A stretch of 16,061 nt of DNA from UBA6136 sp964386975 (GCA_964386975.1 CAYLUS010000046.1:1-16061); one strand, 5' to 3'; counted from the stretch's first letter, positions 7,642 through 14,176 are shown. The notes: generated from the letters alone by a model not told the origin. Translations and numbers: made by a program.

Positions 7642-7663
7642 ACGTCTGATTCGGATCAGACGT
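7642..7663. terminator. Hairpin between convergent genes, possible terminator
   Basis: A perfect 9-bp stem ACGTCTGAT/ATCAGACGT has a TCGG loop. It lies between the DUF1615 gene (+) and the DUF2076 gene (-) and overlaps the last codons of the latter. No T run follows on either strand, so it may only stabilise or weakly terminate the transcripts. Confidence 0.4.
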
Positions 7664-8282
7664 CGAGAGCGCCGTCTTCGCCATCATCATCGCCATTCCA
7701 TGCGTCGGTATCGTTGACCCGCCAAGCCTCGTCGGTGCCCGCCTCTCCCTGATCGACCCCTTCATGGTAATGGTTGATGGTGACGGATTCGGGTCCCTGT
7801 CCATCTTGATATCCCGCACCGTGGAAGTCGGTAGCTTGGGGGTGGTGCAGAAGACTCTCTATTCCGTGAAATAGAAAAGCGCCTCCGGCAACGCCGGCCG
7901 CGGTCGCAGCGGCCGCGCCCAGAAAACCACCCAATGGGGAAGGCGCTGCGGCTGGAGGGAACGGGGAATAGCCCGGATTCGTGGCCACGCCGGCGGGTTG
8001 CCTCGAAGGGGCACCCCAGGGATTCCGGTCCAGAAAGCCAGCCGCGCCAGGCGCCGTCCGCGCGTTTGAAAGCTGCCCCTCAAGCGAGGCAACCTGTCCT
8101 CTGAGACCCTCAATGGCCTGCTCCTGGAGGAGCGCCTTTTGAACCAGCAAATAGAGGGCATCGGGTTGCTGCTGGCCTGCGGTCTCAATGAGACGTTGCG
8201 CGTCTGGATCTTTAGCCACCGACTTGATGGCGGTCAGCTGCCTGAGGAGCGGCTCTAAAAGACGTTGCTCATCCGTTGTCAT
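7656..8282 (-). CDS. DUF2076 domain protein
   Basis: Encodes 208 residues. The N-terminal half fits DUF2076: TDEQRLLEPLLRQL, then DPDAQRLIETAGQQQPDALY-LLVQKALLQEQAIE and a short coiled coil to about residue 75. The middle is Pro/Ala-rich, followed by a Gly/Ala hydrophobic stretch (GGFLGAAAATAAGVAGGAFLF, about 116-136) and an Asp/Glu/Gly-rich acidic tail ending DGEDGALDV. This layout is typical of the family, whose function is not well established; a periplasmic or membrane-linked role is only suggested by the small-residue helix. The ATG at 8280-8282 is preferred over the adjacent TTG, giving the family-like MTTDEQ start; GAGG lies 9 bases upstream. It converges on the DUF1615 gene. Confidence 0.85.
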   Translation of the reverse strand: MTTDEQRLLEPLLRQLTAIKSVAKDPDAQRLIETAGQQQPDALYLLVQKALLQEQAIEGLRGQVASLEGQLSNARTAPGAAGFLDRNPWGAPSRQPAGVATNPGYSPFPPAAAPSPLGGFLGAAAATAAGVAGGAFLFHGIESLLHHPQATDFHGAGYQDGQGPESVTINHYHEGVDQGEAGTDEAWRVNDTDAWNGDDDGEDGALDV

Positions 8283-8442
8283 CAATCACAACCTCATTTA
8301 TGGGACGGGGATAGTCACAGCTTAGAAGATCTTGTTGCTTTGGGTCTGTTTTTCAAGGGGGCTTGGCCTGAGGCCCCTCACCCACATGAATGTGACAGGC
8401 AACCGGATCATTTGTGCACAAATAAGAAACAATGTTTAAACT

Positions 8443-8469
8443 TTTACTTCTTTTGTTTTCTGGTAGAGT
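8443..8469 (+). promoter_or_regulatory. Candidate promoter for the 34-codon ORF
   Basis: An extended -10 (TGG then TAGAGT, 8464-8469) lies 15 bases after TTTACT (8443-8448), in T-rich DNA. Transcription would begin near 8476, about 24 bases before the ATG at 8500. The stretch 8286-8442 upstream holds no other recognised feature. Confidence 0.4.
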
Positions 8470-8499
8470 GTTAATCGAATCAACAACACAGGAAACTTC

Positions 8500-8604
8500 A
8501 TGGAAATTTTCATTCTCGCTCTGGTCATCGTCGGCGCTGTCGCAACAGTCGATATTCCCGAATCTTCAAACAGCATCAAACTCAAGCATGATAAATCCAT
8601 CTAA
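8500..8604 (+). CDS. 34-residue hydrophobic small protein
   Basis: Encodes MEIFILALVIVGAVATVDIP followed by a short polar tail ending KLKHDKSI, 34 residues in all. The first 17 residues would form one membrane helix, and the tail carries several Lys. It has AGGAAA about 6 bases before the ATG, a candidate promoter at 8443-8469, and an excellent intrinsic terminator 20 bases after the stop. That makes a complete one-gene transcription unit. No known family is recognised. The alternative is that the transcript is a small RNA and the ORF is incidental, but the ribosome site and membrane-like start argue for translation. Confidence 0.55.
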   Translation: MEIFILALVIVGAVATVDIPESSNSIKLKHDKSI

Positions 8605-8624
8605 GAACGATAGTTCTCGCTCCT

Positions 8625-8655
8625 AAAAGGCCCCGGTAATCCCGGGGCTTTTTTT
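8625..8655 (+). terminator. Intrinsic terminator after the 34-codon ORF
   Basis: A 7-bp stem GCCCCGG/CCGGGGC (8630-8636 and 8642-8648) with loop TAATC is extended by A:T pairs and followed by seven T's. Four A's on the left could give weaker termination for the minus-strand gene at 8768. Confidence 0.9.
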
Positions 8656-8660
8656 GTGCC

Positions 8661-8677
8661 TGTTCATCCGCTGAACA
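8661..8677. repeat. Small perfect dyad TGTTCA-N5-TGAACA
   Basis: Two 6-base arms are separated by TCCGC, just past the terminator and about 90 bases beyond the stop of the secreted-protein gene. It could be an operator-like site or chance. The rest of 8656-8767 holds nothing recognised. Confidence 0.25.
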
Positions 8678-8767
8678 AATCCAAGAACTTCGACCTCAGC
8701 AGCCTTCAAAGCGATGTTGGGCCAACGACACGGTCAGGCTGCCATGCGAGCAAGTCAGCAACAGGGC

Positions 8768-9433
8768 CTACTTGTTTCGCCCCGGTGCATTGCCACTGTT
8801 CCCGTTCCCATTACCATTCCCGTTGCCGTTGCCGTTATTGCCCGAAGGCGATTGGGTTGGAGATGGGTTCCAGGGCCAGATGGTGTAACTCAAAGGACTA
8901 GCCAAATAGGACTGAAGCGGCTGCATAACCAGCCCCTTAGTACCACTGAATGAACCCGAAAATGGCGCGGTACCGGGTGATGCCACACCGCCGACCATCC
9001 ACCATACAGGCACCGCTTCCAAGCTATACCAGCTCCCCGCAAAATTTTTCTTGTTGTTACTCACAGTTACGTTAAGAGCAGTGCTTAAGGTGCCAAGCAC
9101 CGCCGAGCCTGGTGCCGCAGAGACGCTGACGCTGGTTACTAACTGGCCTTGCAACTGGCAGGTCTTGCCAATGAAGCCGACCCAACTGCCCGGCAAAAAA
9201 CTGCTGTAGTTGCCATTGATCAAATCCAGACAGCCACCAGTAACAAACGCCTGTGTCGCGTTTCCCCGCACTAAAGGGATTGTCATGGCACATTGGCCAT
9301 TAAAGGAAAGGCCCGCTGCCTGACCACTGATCGTCATTCCCCAAGTGCCTTGGATGTTGGGGAGATTACAACCGGCATCGGCCTGACCTGCGACCATGAC
9401 CAACATCGACATGGCAAGGATATTTTTTTTCAT
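8768..9433 (-). CDS. Secreted protein with C-terminal Gly-Asn repeat tail
   Basis: Encodes 221 residues. MKKNILAMSMLVMVAGQADA is a classic Sec signal peptide, with cleavage likely after ADA and before Gly-Cys. The mature part is rich in Gly, Ser, Thr and hydrophobic residues with four cysteines (C-N-L-P, GQC, GGC, KTC), which could form two disulfides. It looks beta-rich. The end is a low-complexity (Gly-Asn)n tail preceded by Trp and Pro (TIWPWNPSP). The ATG at 9431-9433 has GAGAGGG close upstream; the open frame extends to 9514 but those residues lie before the signal. No family was recognised. It is a single gene with no partner. Confidence 0.75.
   Translation of the reverse strand: MKKNILAMSMLVMVAGQADAGCNLPNIQGTWGMTISGQAAGLSFNGQCAMTIPLVRGNATQAFVTGGCLDLINGNYSSFLPGSWVGFIGKTCQLQGQLVTSVSVSAAPGSAVLGTLSTALNVTVSNNKKNFAGSWYSLEAVPVWWMVGGVASPGTAPFSGSFSGTKGLVMQPLQSYLASPLSYTIWPWNPSPTQSPSGNNGNGNGNGNGNGNSGNAPGRNK
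8788..8847. repeat. Hexanucleotide-type low-complexity tract (Gly-Asn coding)
   Basis: Repeated variants of CCGTTG/CCATTA encode alternating Gly and Asn at the end of the secreted protein. Near-identical 6-base units in this stretch could slip and vary in number without breaking the frame. Confidence 0.6.
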
Positions 9434-9641
9434 AGGACCCTCTCTTCCTGAAAAAATAGTGAAATGGACTGTACGCGGCGAGCAAGGAGCAACGGTTGGT
9501 GCGTTAGCCCGCAATTGACCGGCGGCGCCTTGCAGCGCCGTTTTACCTAAACCGGCCTTAGCGACCTTGATTCTGCTCAGAGAAACCTGAATGCTGGGTT
9601 TGCGCTAATCAAATATCTGAGCATTCCAGGAGGTCAATACC
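9434..9641. other. Intergenic region with two hairpins
   Basis: This is the divergent gap between the secreted protein (-) and the 37-codon ORF (+). It holds a 6-bp hairpin CGGCGC/GCGCCG followed by TTTT (9523-9544), which resembles a plus-strand terminator although no gene feeding it is seen. It also holds 7-base inverted arms GAATGCT (9589-9595) and AGCATTC (9620-9626), which end one base before the AGGAGG of the small ORF. No convincing promoter was identified. Confidence 0.35.
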
Positions 9642-9755
9642 TTGAGCAACAAGACTCCATGCGATGCTGAGGTCGTTGACCAAACGGGTGTGAATCAGCG
9701 TTCAGGTGAAGATTATGATCAGGATTTCACGAGTGTCGTTCAACCCTTAACTTAA
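9642..9755 (+). CDS. 37-residue acidic small ORF with strong ribosome site
   Basis: A TTG at 9642 follows AGGAGG (9628-9633) with 8 bases between. It reads MSNKTPCDAEVVDQTGVNQR followed by an Asp/Glu-rich stretch, ending VVQPLT, 37 residues. It is soluble and acidic and matches no family I know. The perfect Shine-Dalgarno is the main support; the rare start codon and short length keep confidence low. It lies 128 bases before the xseA-like gene and could be a leader of that operon. Confidence 0.4.
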   Translation: MSNKTPCDAEVVDQTGVNQRSGEDYDQDFTSVVQPLT

Positions 9756-9883
9756 CAGTCGTCTCATGGCCAGCACTTAAAAAACGTGAATGACCCAAAC
9801 CGTGGACCCGATAATGAACAAAAGGCCAAAGCGCCCGGTGCCCCCGTTGTGGTCACCCGGCATGACTTCTACAATCCAGAGTC

Positions 9884-11476
9884 ATGGTCAGTCCCGACAA
9901 ACAGTTCCTTGAGGTCCCCTACTCCGAAAAGGATCGTGCCAAACAGTTTGGCGCCCGCTGGGATCCGATGGCCAAGAAATGGTACGTTCCCGCAGGGCTT
10001 GATGTTGGCCCTTTCAGCGCCTGGATGCCTGGCACAATGGCCACGGGGAGTCGAGAGGAGCCTAACGAGGGTTTAATCCAGGGCCTCAAATCAGAAAGCA
10101 TCGGGCTTGGGTACCTCCTACAAAAGGTCGGTATTGTCATCGCCCAGAATCTGGACCGATCCCAATGGGTGCGGGCTGAAATCAGTCAATTGAGACCCAT
10201 CAGCGGGCGCCACCTTGCTCTGGAATTGGTTGAACATGACGAGCAAGGGCGTCTAACTGCACGCCTGTCTGCGTTTGCCTGGAACCAGCGCGCAGAACCC
10301 CTGCTTCAAAAATTCCATCAGGAGACAGGAGCTGAACTTACAGCCGGTATCAAAGTGATGCTGCAACTGTCGCTGGAATACAACCCGACCTATGGTTTAC
10401 GAGCCCTCATCGAAGACATCGACCCCAGCTTTACCCTCGGGGACATTGCCAGAAAGCTTCGAAAGATCCGAGAAACGCTGGAAGCTAAGGGCCTTATGGG
10501 CCTGAACCGCGCGCTCCCGAGACCAACGGAATTTCTGCATGTGGCCGTCATCAGCCCAAGAGATGCAGCTGGTCTTGGCGATTTTCGACAAGACGCGGAT
10601 CATCTGGAAGCCCATCAACTCTGCCGCTTCAGCTACTTTCCCGCCACATTTCAAGGACCCGATGCAGCTGCAAGCCTGATTGAGACCCTCGGAGAGGTCT
10701 TGAGAACGCTCAAGGGCGGCACCACATTCGATGCCGTCTGCTTGATCCGTGGGGGGGGATCGGTCACCGACCTTTACTGGTTGAACGATCTCGCACTGTC
10801 CGAGACACTCTGCCAGCTGCCGGTCCCGGTCTTCACCGGAATTGGCCACGAGCGCGACAATACCATTTTGGATGAGATTGCCAACCAACGATTTGATACA
10901 CCGTCAAAAGTCATCGGTCATATCAGCGGTACACTTTACGCCAACGCCAATCAAGCCGTTGAAAATCTGTTATCGATCCTCAAATTGAGCGAAAGGCAAT
11001 TGCAACTGTTTGATCAGTCGATCGAGCGCCTGTCTCAGGATATCAAGGCACTGGCCCACGCTACCCTGATCGAGCAGGAATTTGCGATTGAAACCCAGTG
11101 GCGCAAGGTCAAGGTTGAGTGCGACAACCAGATCAACAACACAGAAACGGGCGTATCTCGCCTGATGGACGATTTCAGGAAAAATTCGCGACTCATCCTG
11201 GAAACCGCTAGCCTGAGCGTCAGACACCTGATGGATCAAACGCTCGAACTCGGACGATTCCGAATCGAGGCGGCGGAGAGAACTACGGAGGCCTATGCGC
11301 GCGAAATTCTGGGATTGGGCCCTGCGGCCACCCTTGCGAGAGGGTTTGCACTTGCAAAAAGCGCCGACGGTCAACCAATTACTTCCCGCCAAGAAGCCCT
11401 GAATCACCCTGATTTTGACCTGGCCTTTCATGACGGCGATGTCGCCGTATCACTTAACCCCCCCCATGAGCCTTAA
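9884..11476 (+). CDS. xseA: Exodeoxyribonuclease VII large subunit (XseA) fused to an N-terminal DUF5710 domain
   Basis: Encodes 530 residues, against about 450 for usual XseA. Residues 8-47 form a DUF5710-like module (EVPYSEKDRAKQFGARWD, KKWYVPAGLD, PFSAW) that I associate with plasmid and primase-type proteins. From about 74 to 185 comes a divergent OB-fold (VRAEISQLRPISGRHLALEL). The catalytic XseA core follows, with KLRKIRETLEAKGLM, the RGGGSVTDLYWLN motif (289-301) and the GHERDN block (321-326). A long coiled coil lies at about 360-470, and a C-terminal LARGFAL completes the family pattern. ExoVII degrades single-stranded DNA with XseB. The ATG at 9884 is the only start after the stop at 9863, and it lacks a clear ribosome site. 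Runs of eight G (10751-10758) and eight C (11458-11465) lie in the gene. xseB follows after 5 bases. Confidence 0.9.
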   Translation: MVSPDKQFLEVPYSEKDRAKQFGARWDPMAKKWYVPAGLDVGPFSAWMPGTMATGSREEPNEGLIQGLKSESIGLGYLLQKVGIVIAQNLDRSQWVRAEISQLRPISGRHLALELVEHDEQGRLTARLSAFAWNQRAEPLLQKFHQETGAELTAGIKVMLQLSLEYNPTYGLRALIEDIDPSFTLGDIARKLRKIRETLEAKGLMGLNRALPRPTEFLHVAVISPRDAAGLGDFRQDADHLEAHQLCRFSYFPATFQGPDAAASLIETLGEVLRTLKGGTTFDAVCLIRGGGSVTDLYWLNDLALSETLCQLPVPVFTGIGHERDNTILDEIANQRFDTPSKVIGHISGTLYANANQAVENLLSILKLSERQLQLFDQSIERLSQDIKALAHATLIEQEFAIETQWRKVKVECDNQINNTETGVSRLMDDFRKNSRLILETASLSVRHLMDQTLELGRFRIEAAERTTEAYAREILGLGPAATLARGFALAKSADGQPITSRQEALNHPDFDLAFHDGDVAVSLNPPHEP

Positions 11477-11481
11477 ATCCA

Positions 11482-11703
11482 ATGGGAAAATCAACCGAAA
11501 CCTTCAAAGCCAGCTACGCCACTCTCAAGGAGGTGGCTGAAACCCTCAGGAATCAGAAAGAACCCGACATTGATGCCCTGATTCCCATGGTCGATCAGGC
11601 ACTGGCTGCCTACAAGATCTGTAAGGATCGGATTCAGGCCGTGAAAACGGCGTTCGGTGAGCGGTTGCCGGACGAATTCCAGGAGCCCCCCACGGAGAAT
11701 TAG
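11482..11703 (+). CDS. xseB: XseB-like exodeoxyribonuclease VII small subunit
   Basis: Encodes 73 residues, a typical XseB length. The pattern is helical and XseB-like but divergent: TFKASYATLKEVAETLRNQ, a turn with acidic residues and Pro (EPDIDALIPMV), then a second helix ALAAYKICKDRIQAVKTAF. In ExoVII, several copies of this subunit wrap the coiled coil of XseA. The position 5 bases after xseA supports the call as much as the sequence does. The ATG at 11482 has only a weak GAG upstream, so translation may be coupled to xseA. The tail is acidic and Pro-rich. Confidence 0.82.
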   Translation: MGKSTETFKASYATLKEVAETLRNQKEPDIDALIPMVDQALAAYKICKDRIQAVKTAFGERLPDEFQEPPTEN

Positions 11704-11706
11704 CGC

Positions 11707-12180
11707 GTGCGACTGCTTCTTCTCATCCTGTGTCTTGGCCTTACCTTAAAGGCCTTCGGCAATGAAATTCTGAATGGGCGCGTGATCGGAGTCCTTGATG
11801 GGGATACCCTTAGCCTTCTGACTGAGGACGCGGCGACTGTTCGGATCCGACTGGCCCAGATCGATGCCCCGGAAAAAAGGCAGGCCTTCGGGCAACGCTC
11901 AAAACAGTCGCTATCCGATCTCGCGTTTGATCGGCAGGCGGAAGTGCAGATTGATACTCTCGATCGTTACGGACGGCTGGTCGGCAAGGTGCGCGTGGGC
12001 GGTCAGGACGTCAACTTGTTGCAAATCCAGCGTGGCATGGCATGGGTCTATCGCCGCTATGCCAAGGATCCCCAGTATTTTGAAGCAGAGGACAAAGCCC
12101 GAAAAGCCAGAGTGGGCCTCTGGGCGGATCCTGAACCAACGCCGCCTTGGATCTATCGACACCCCAAGCGGCCAAAATAG
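11707..12180 (+). CDS. Exported SNase-family (thermonuclease-like) nuclease
   Basis: Encodes 157 residues. MRLLLLILCLGLTLKAFG is a signal peptide, so the enzyme acts in the periplasm or outside. The staphylococcal-nuclease fold is clear: VLDGDTLSL with the metal Asp (31/33), RIRLAQIDAPE with Arg48, Asp53 and Glu56 (equivalents of Arg35, Asp40 and Glu43), and DRYGR with Arg90 (Arg87). Near the C-terminus are ARKARVGLW and a basic end. All catalytic residues are present. It is expected to cleave DNA and RNA with calcium. GTG 11707 is 3 bases after the xseB stop, with GGAG 9 bases upstream, so it belongs to the same operon. Confidence 0.93.
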   Translation: MRLLLLILCLGLTLKAFGNEILNGRVIGVLDGDTLSLLTEDAATVRIRLAQIDAPEKRQAFGQRSKQSLSDLAFDRQAEVQIDTLDRYGRLVGKVRVGGQDVNLLQIQRGMAWVYRRYAKDPQYFEAEDKARKARVGLWADPEPTPPWIYRHPKRPK

Positions 12181-12245
12181 AAGGTGCAGCCATGGGTCGC
12201 TGCCGATAGACTCCACTCTAACTCTGAGGGCGAGCCTGATTACCA

Positions 12246-12263
12246 TTCGGCATGTTTGCCGAA
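12246..12263. promoter_or_regulatory. Perfect dyad upstream of the photoactivated cyclase
   Basis: TTCGGCA and TGCCGAA flank a TGTT loop, 70 bases before the cyclase ATG. There is no T run, so it is more likely an operator or a leader hairpin than a terminator. No promoter was clearly identified in 12181-12332 and no other gene is seen there. Confidence 0.4.
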
Positions 12264-12332
12264 GATCTATCAGGAAAAGCCACATCCACGGATCAAGAAG
12301 AACAAGAATTAAGCCACCGGGGAACCTGCCAT

Positions 12333-13403
12333 ATGAAACGCATTACCTACGTCAGCCAAGCAACACGGACCGTTGCGGCTGAGGAACTGAACGAAATTGC
12401 AGCGGTGTCGGTGAGGAATAATGCCCGATCACAAGTCACAGGTATCCTTTTGCTCTGTGGCCCCTTCTTTTTTCAGATTCTGGAGGGCGAAGAATCCAGC
12501 GTAGATCAGACCCTGGACCGGATTCAGGGTGATGACCGTCACCGGGATGTCCAGATTTTGAAGGTTGAAACAGCGATCCAGTCGCGCCAGTTCCCAGAAT
12601 GGTCGATGCAGACCATTCGCCTTGACGATAGTGATGACGCCCTCATCCAGGCCCTGCAGCGCATGCTCGCCAATCTGGCAGAGTCACGGCAGATCCTGGA
12701 GCGTTATACGCAGCCGACGATCCTCGAATTCCTCTCTAAGGGGATTAACCCCCTGCTCGCCCCGCATAAAAAAGAGGAAAAGGTCGTGCTGTTTGGCGAT
12801 ATCGCTGCCTTTGATGCACTAGCCAGTTTCTACTCCACTGAAGAAGTGGCAGAGCATGCCAGCTGCTTTTTGGAAGTGCTCTCCAACAGCGTGATCCGCA
12901 ACGGGGGGCAGGTTAACAAATACATGGGCGACAAAGTCCTGGCCTACTTTGCTCCTGAGCGGGCTGATCAGGCCATCAAAAGCTGCCTCGAATCCCTGGA
13001 GGAATTAAGAACGCTCAGAGCCAATGCGGCGCAATGCCGACTGAGAAATTTTCTCTACGGCGGATTCGGACTGGCGCTCGGCCCGGTCATTGAAGGAAAT
13101 TTTGGTGGCGCCCTCAAGCTTGATTACACCATTCTCGGAAACACAGTCAACATGGCATCACGGATGGAATCCCTGACCCGATCCACAGGGCGGGCCATCA
13201 TGTGCGACGACTCCGTGAAGGCCACGTGCAAGGACCACTGGGACTGGGATCTTTTGGGTGACTTCAAGCTCAAGGGCCAAACCACCAATTCAAGATGTTT
13301 CAGCCTTAAGAACGAAATTGTGGCGGATACCCGGACTCTGGATGAAATGATCGAGCAGGTCATGTCCACCACCGAGGAACACCGCAGGAATTGTTTTTGT
13401 TAA
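12333..13403 (+). CDS. BLUF-domain photoactivated adenylyl cyclase (bPAC-like)
   Basis: Encodes 356 residues. An N-terminal blue-light-sensing BLUF domain (about 1-95, FAD-binding) joins a class III nucleotidyl cyclase (about 148-327). As I recall the 350-residue Beggiatoa bPAC, this protein is collinear with it at a constant offset of one. BLUF residues: Tyr6, Asn30, Gln48 (FFFQILEG), Trp90 and Met92. Cyclase residues: metal Asp156 (LFGDIAAF) and Asp200 (KYMGD), base-selecting Lys196 and Asp264/Thr266 (LDYTILGN), Asn273 and Arg277 (NMASR). The Lys/Asp pair predicts ATP as substrate, giving cAMP. The ATG at 12333 (GGGGA about 10 bases upstream) gives MKRITYVS, like bPAC; the open frame to 12252 adds unrelated residues. 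It is cytoplasmic. A terminator follows at 13487. Confidence 0.96.
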   Translation: MKRITYVSQATRTVAAEELNEIAAVSVRNNARSQVTGILLLCGPFFFQILEGEESSVDQTLDRIQGDDRHRDVQILKVETAIQSRQFPEWSMQTIRLDDSDDALIQALQRMLANLAESRQILERYTQPTILEFLSKGINPLLAPHKKEEKVVLFGDIAAFDALASFYSTEEVAEHASCFLEVLSNSVIRNGGQVNKYMGDKVLAYFAPERADQAIKSCLESLEELRTLRANAAQCRLRNFLYGGFGLALGPVIEGNFGGALKLDYTILGNTVNMASRMESLTRSTGRAIMCDDSVKATCKDHWDWDLLGDFKLKGQTTNSRCFSLKNEIVADTRTLDEMIEQVMSTTEEHRRNCFC

Positions 13404-13486
13404 TTTTTCTCGAACGCCGGGAACTCACAAACCAAGTGCTTGTCCCATCTGATGTTCGATAAATACAATTCCTCTCTCGAGTTAAA

Positions 13487-13516
13487 GAAAAAGCCCGGAA
13501 ATCCGGGCTTTTTTTT
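13487..13516. terminator. Bidirectional intrinsic terminator
   Basis: An 8-bp stem AAGCCCGG/CCGGGCTT (13491-13498 and 13503-13510) has an AAAT loop, with A's before it and T's after. It ends the cyclase transcript on the plus strand and begins one base past the stop codon of the 58-codon gene on the minus strand, so it serves both. Confidence 0.9.
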
Positions 13517-13517
13517 G

Positions 13518-13694
13518 TCAAAGGGTTCTTGTACGGGATTCCGGCACGTCAAATTCGTGCCGCATCACGGTAAGTAGCTTGTAGTTGCCTGTGAGAAGCG
13601 TTGCAACTCCCACACCAAAAAGCCATGGATTGCCAATCAACATTCCTGCCGGTAGAAGGCAGAGACCTACAAAAATCAAGCCGGTCGATTTCAT
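13518..13694 (-). CDS. 58-residue membrane protein
   Basis: Encodes 58 residues with two hydrophobic stretches (GLIFVGLCLLPAGMLIG at about 5-21 and PWLFGVGVATLL at about 23-34), then a polar tail ending VPESRTRTL. It probably forms a hairpin of two membrane helices. The ATG at 13692-13694 has a near-perfect AGGGAGG 6 bases upstream, and a bidirectional terminator follows directly after the stop, so this is very likely a real gene although short. No family is recognised. It converges on the photoactivated cyclase and shares only the terminator with it. The plus-strand ORF across this place is a shadow. Confidence 0.75.
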   Translation of the reverse strand: MKSTGLIFVGLCLLPAGMLIGNPWLFGVGVATLLTGNYKLLTVMRHEFDVPESRTRTL

Positions 13695-13900
13695 TCAATT
13701 CCTCCCTAAAAGGAAGACGATCCGATGGATCACTACATGATCAGACCCGTGGATTTCAATTTCGTTCTGTAGTCAAAATCACCGATTGGACGTCTTGCAG
13801 ATCTGAATCAGATTATTGCCTTAAATTGAACAAGCTTTCGGAACCGCCGTGCACTCTTCAAGGTCTACGAAGCGTGTGCAATCAACCGAATGGACTTTGA

Positions 13901-14176
13901 ATGAGCACCTCGACAACTACGAAGGCAACGGAACCAGTCATCCTCCCACCGAAAGGGGTGGAGACTTGGATTCACACTCAATTTATGGAAGGATCGGACG
14001 AGATTTGTTTTGCCTATCGGCGCCAACTCGAACGTCTTCGTGAACTGGCCACGGACATCAAACGATTGCCCGCTTCTGAAAGGAAACGCCACCGAGGTAC
14101 CCTTCGCAAGTGGGAGAAACTCGAGCGTCTGGAACAGGCAAGGCTCGAGGGTAATATCGGTGAACCCTGGGGTTAA
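13901..14176 (+). CDS. Small basic helical protein, unknown function
   Basis: Encodes 91 residues. The first 30 are mixed and Thr/Pro-rich. From about residue 38 (YRRQLERLRELATDIKRLP) to 84 it is strongly helical and charged, with many Arg, Lys and Glu, and could form a coiled coil or helical hairpin. No motif was recognised. The ribosome site is weak (GGA, 8 bases upstream). It lies 42 bases before the radical SAM gene on the same strand and may be its operon partner. No homologue comes to mind. The upstream 13695-13900 region holds no clear promoter. Confidence 0.5.
   Translation: MSTSTTTKATEPVILPPKGVETWIHTQFMEGSDEICFAYRRQLERLRELATDIKRLPASERKRHRGTLRKWEKLERLEQARLEGNIGEPWG

Noticed and set aside
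8432..8626. 64-codon plus-strand ORF overlapping the 34-codon ORF
   Set aside because: It starts upstream of the likely promoter -10 and has no ribosome site; the 34-codon frame has a good site and a membrane-like sequence.
13601..13900. 99-codon plus-strand ORF
   Set aside because: Antisense to the 58-codon gene, which has a near-perfect ribosome site and a terminator; the plus reading looks random.
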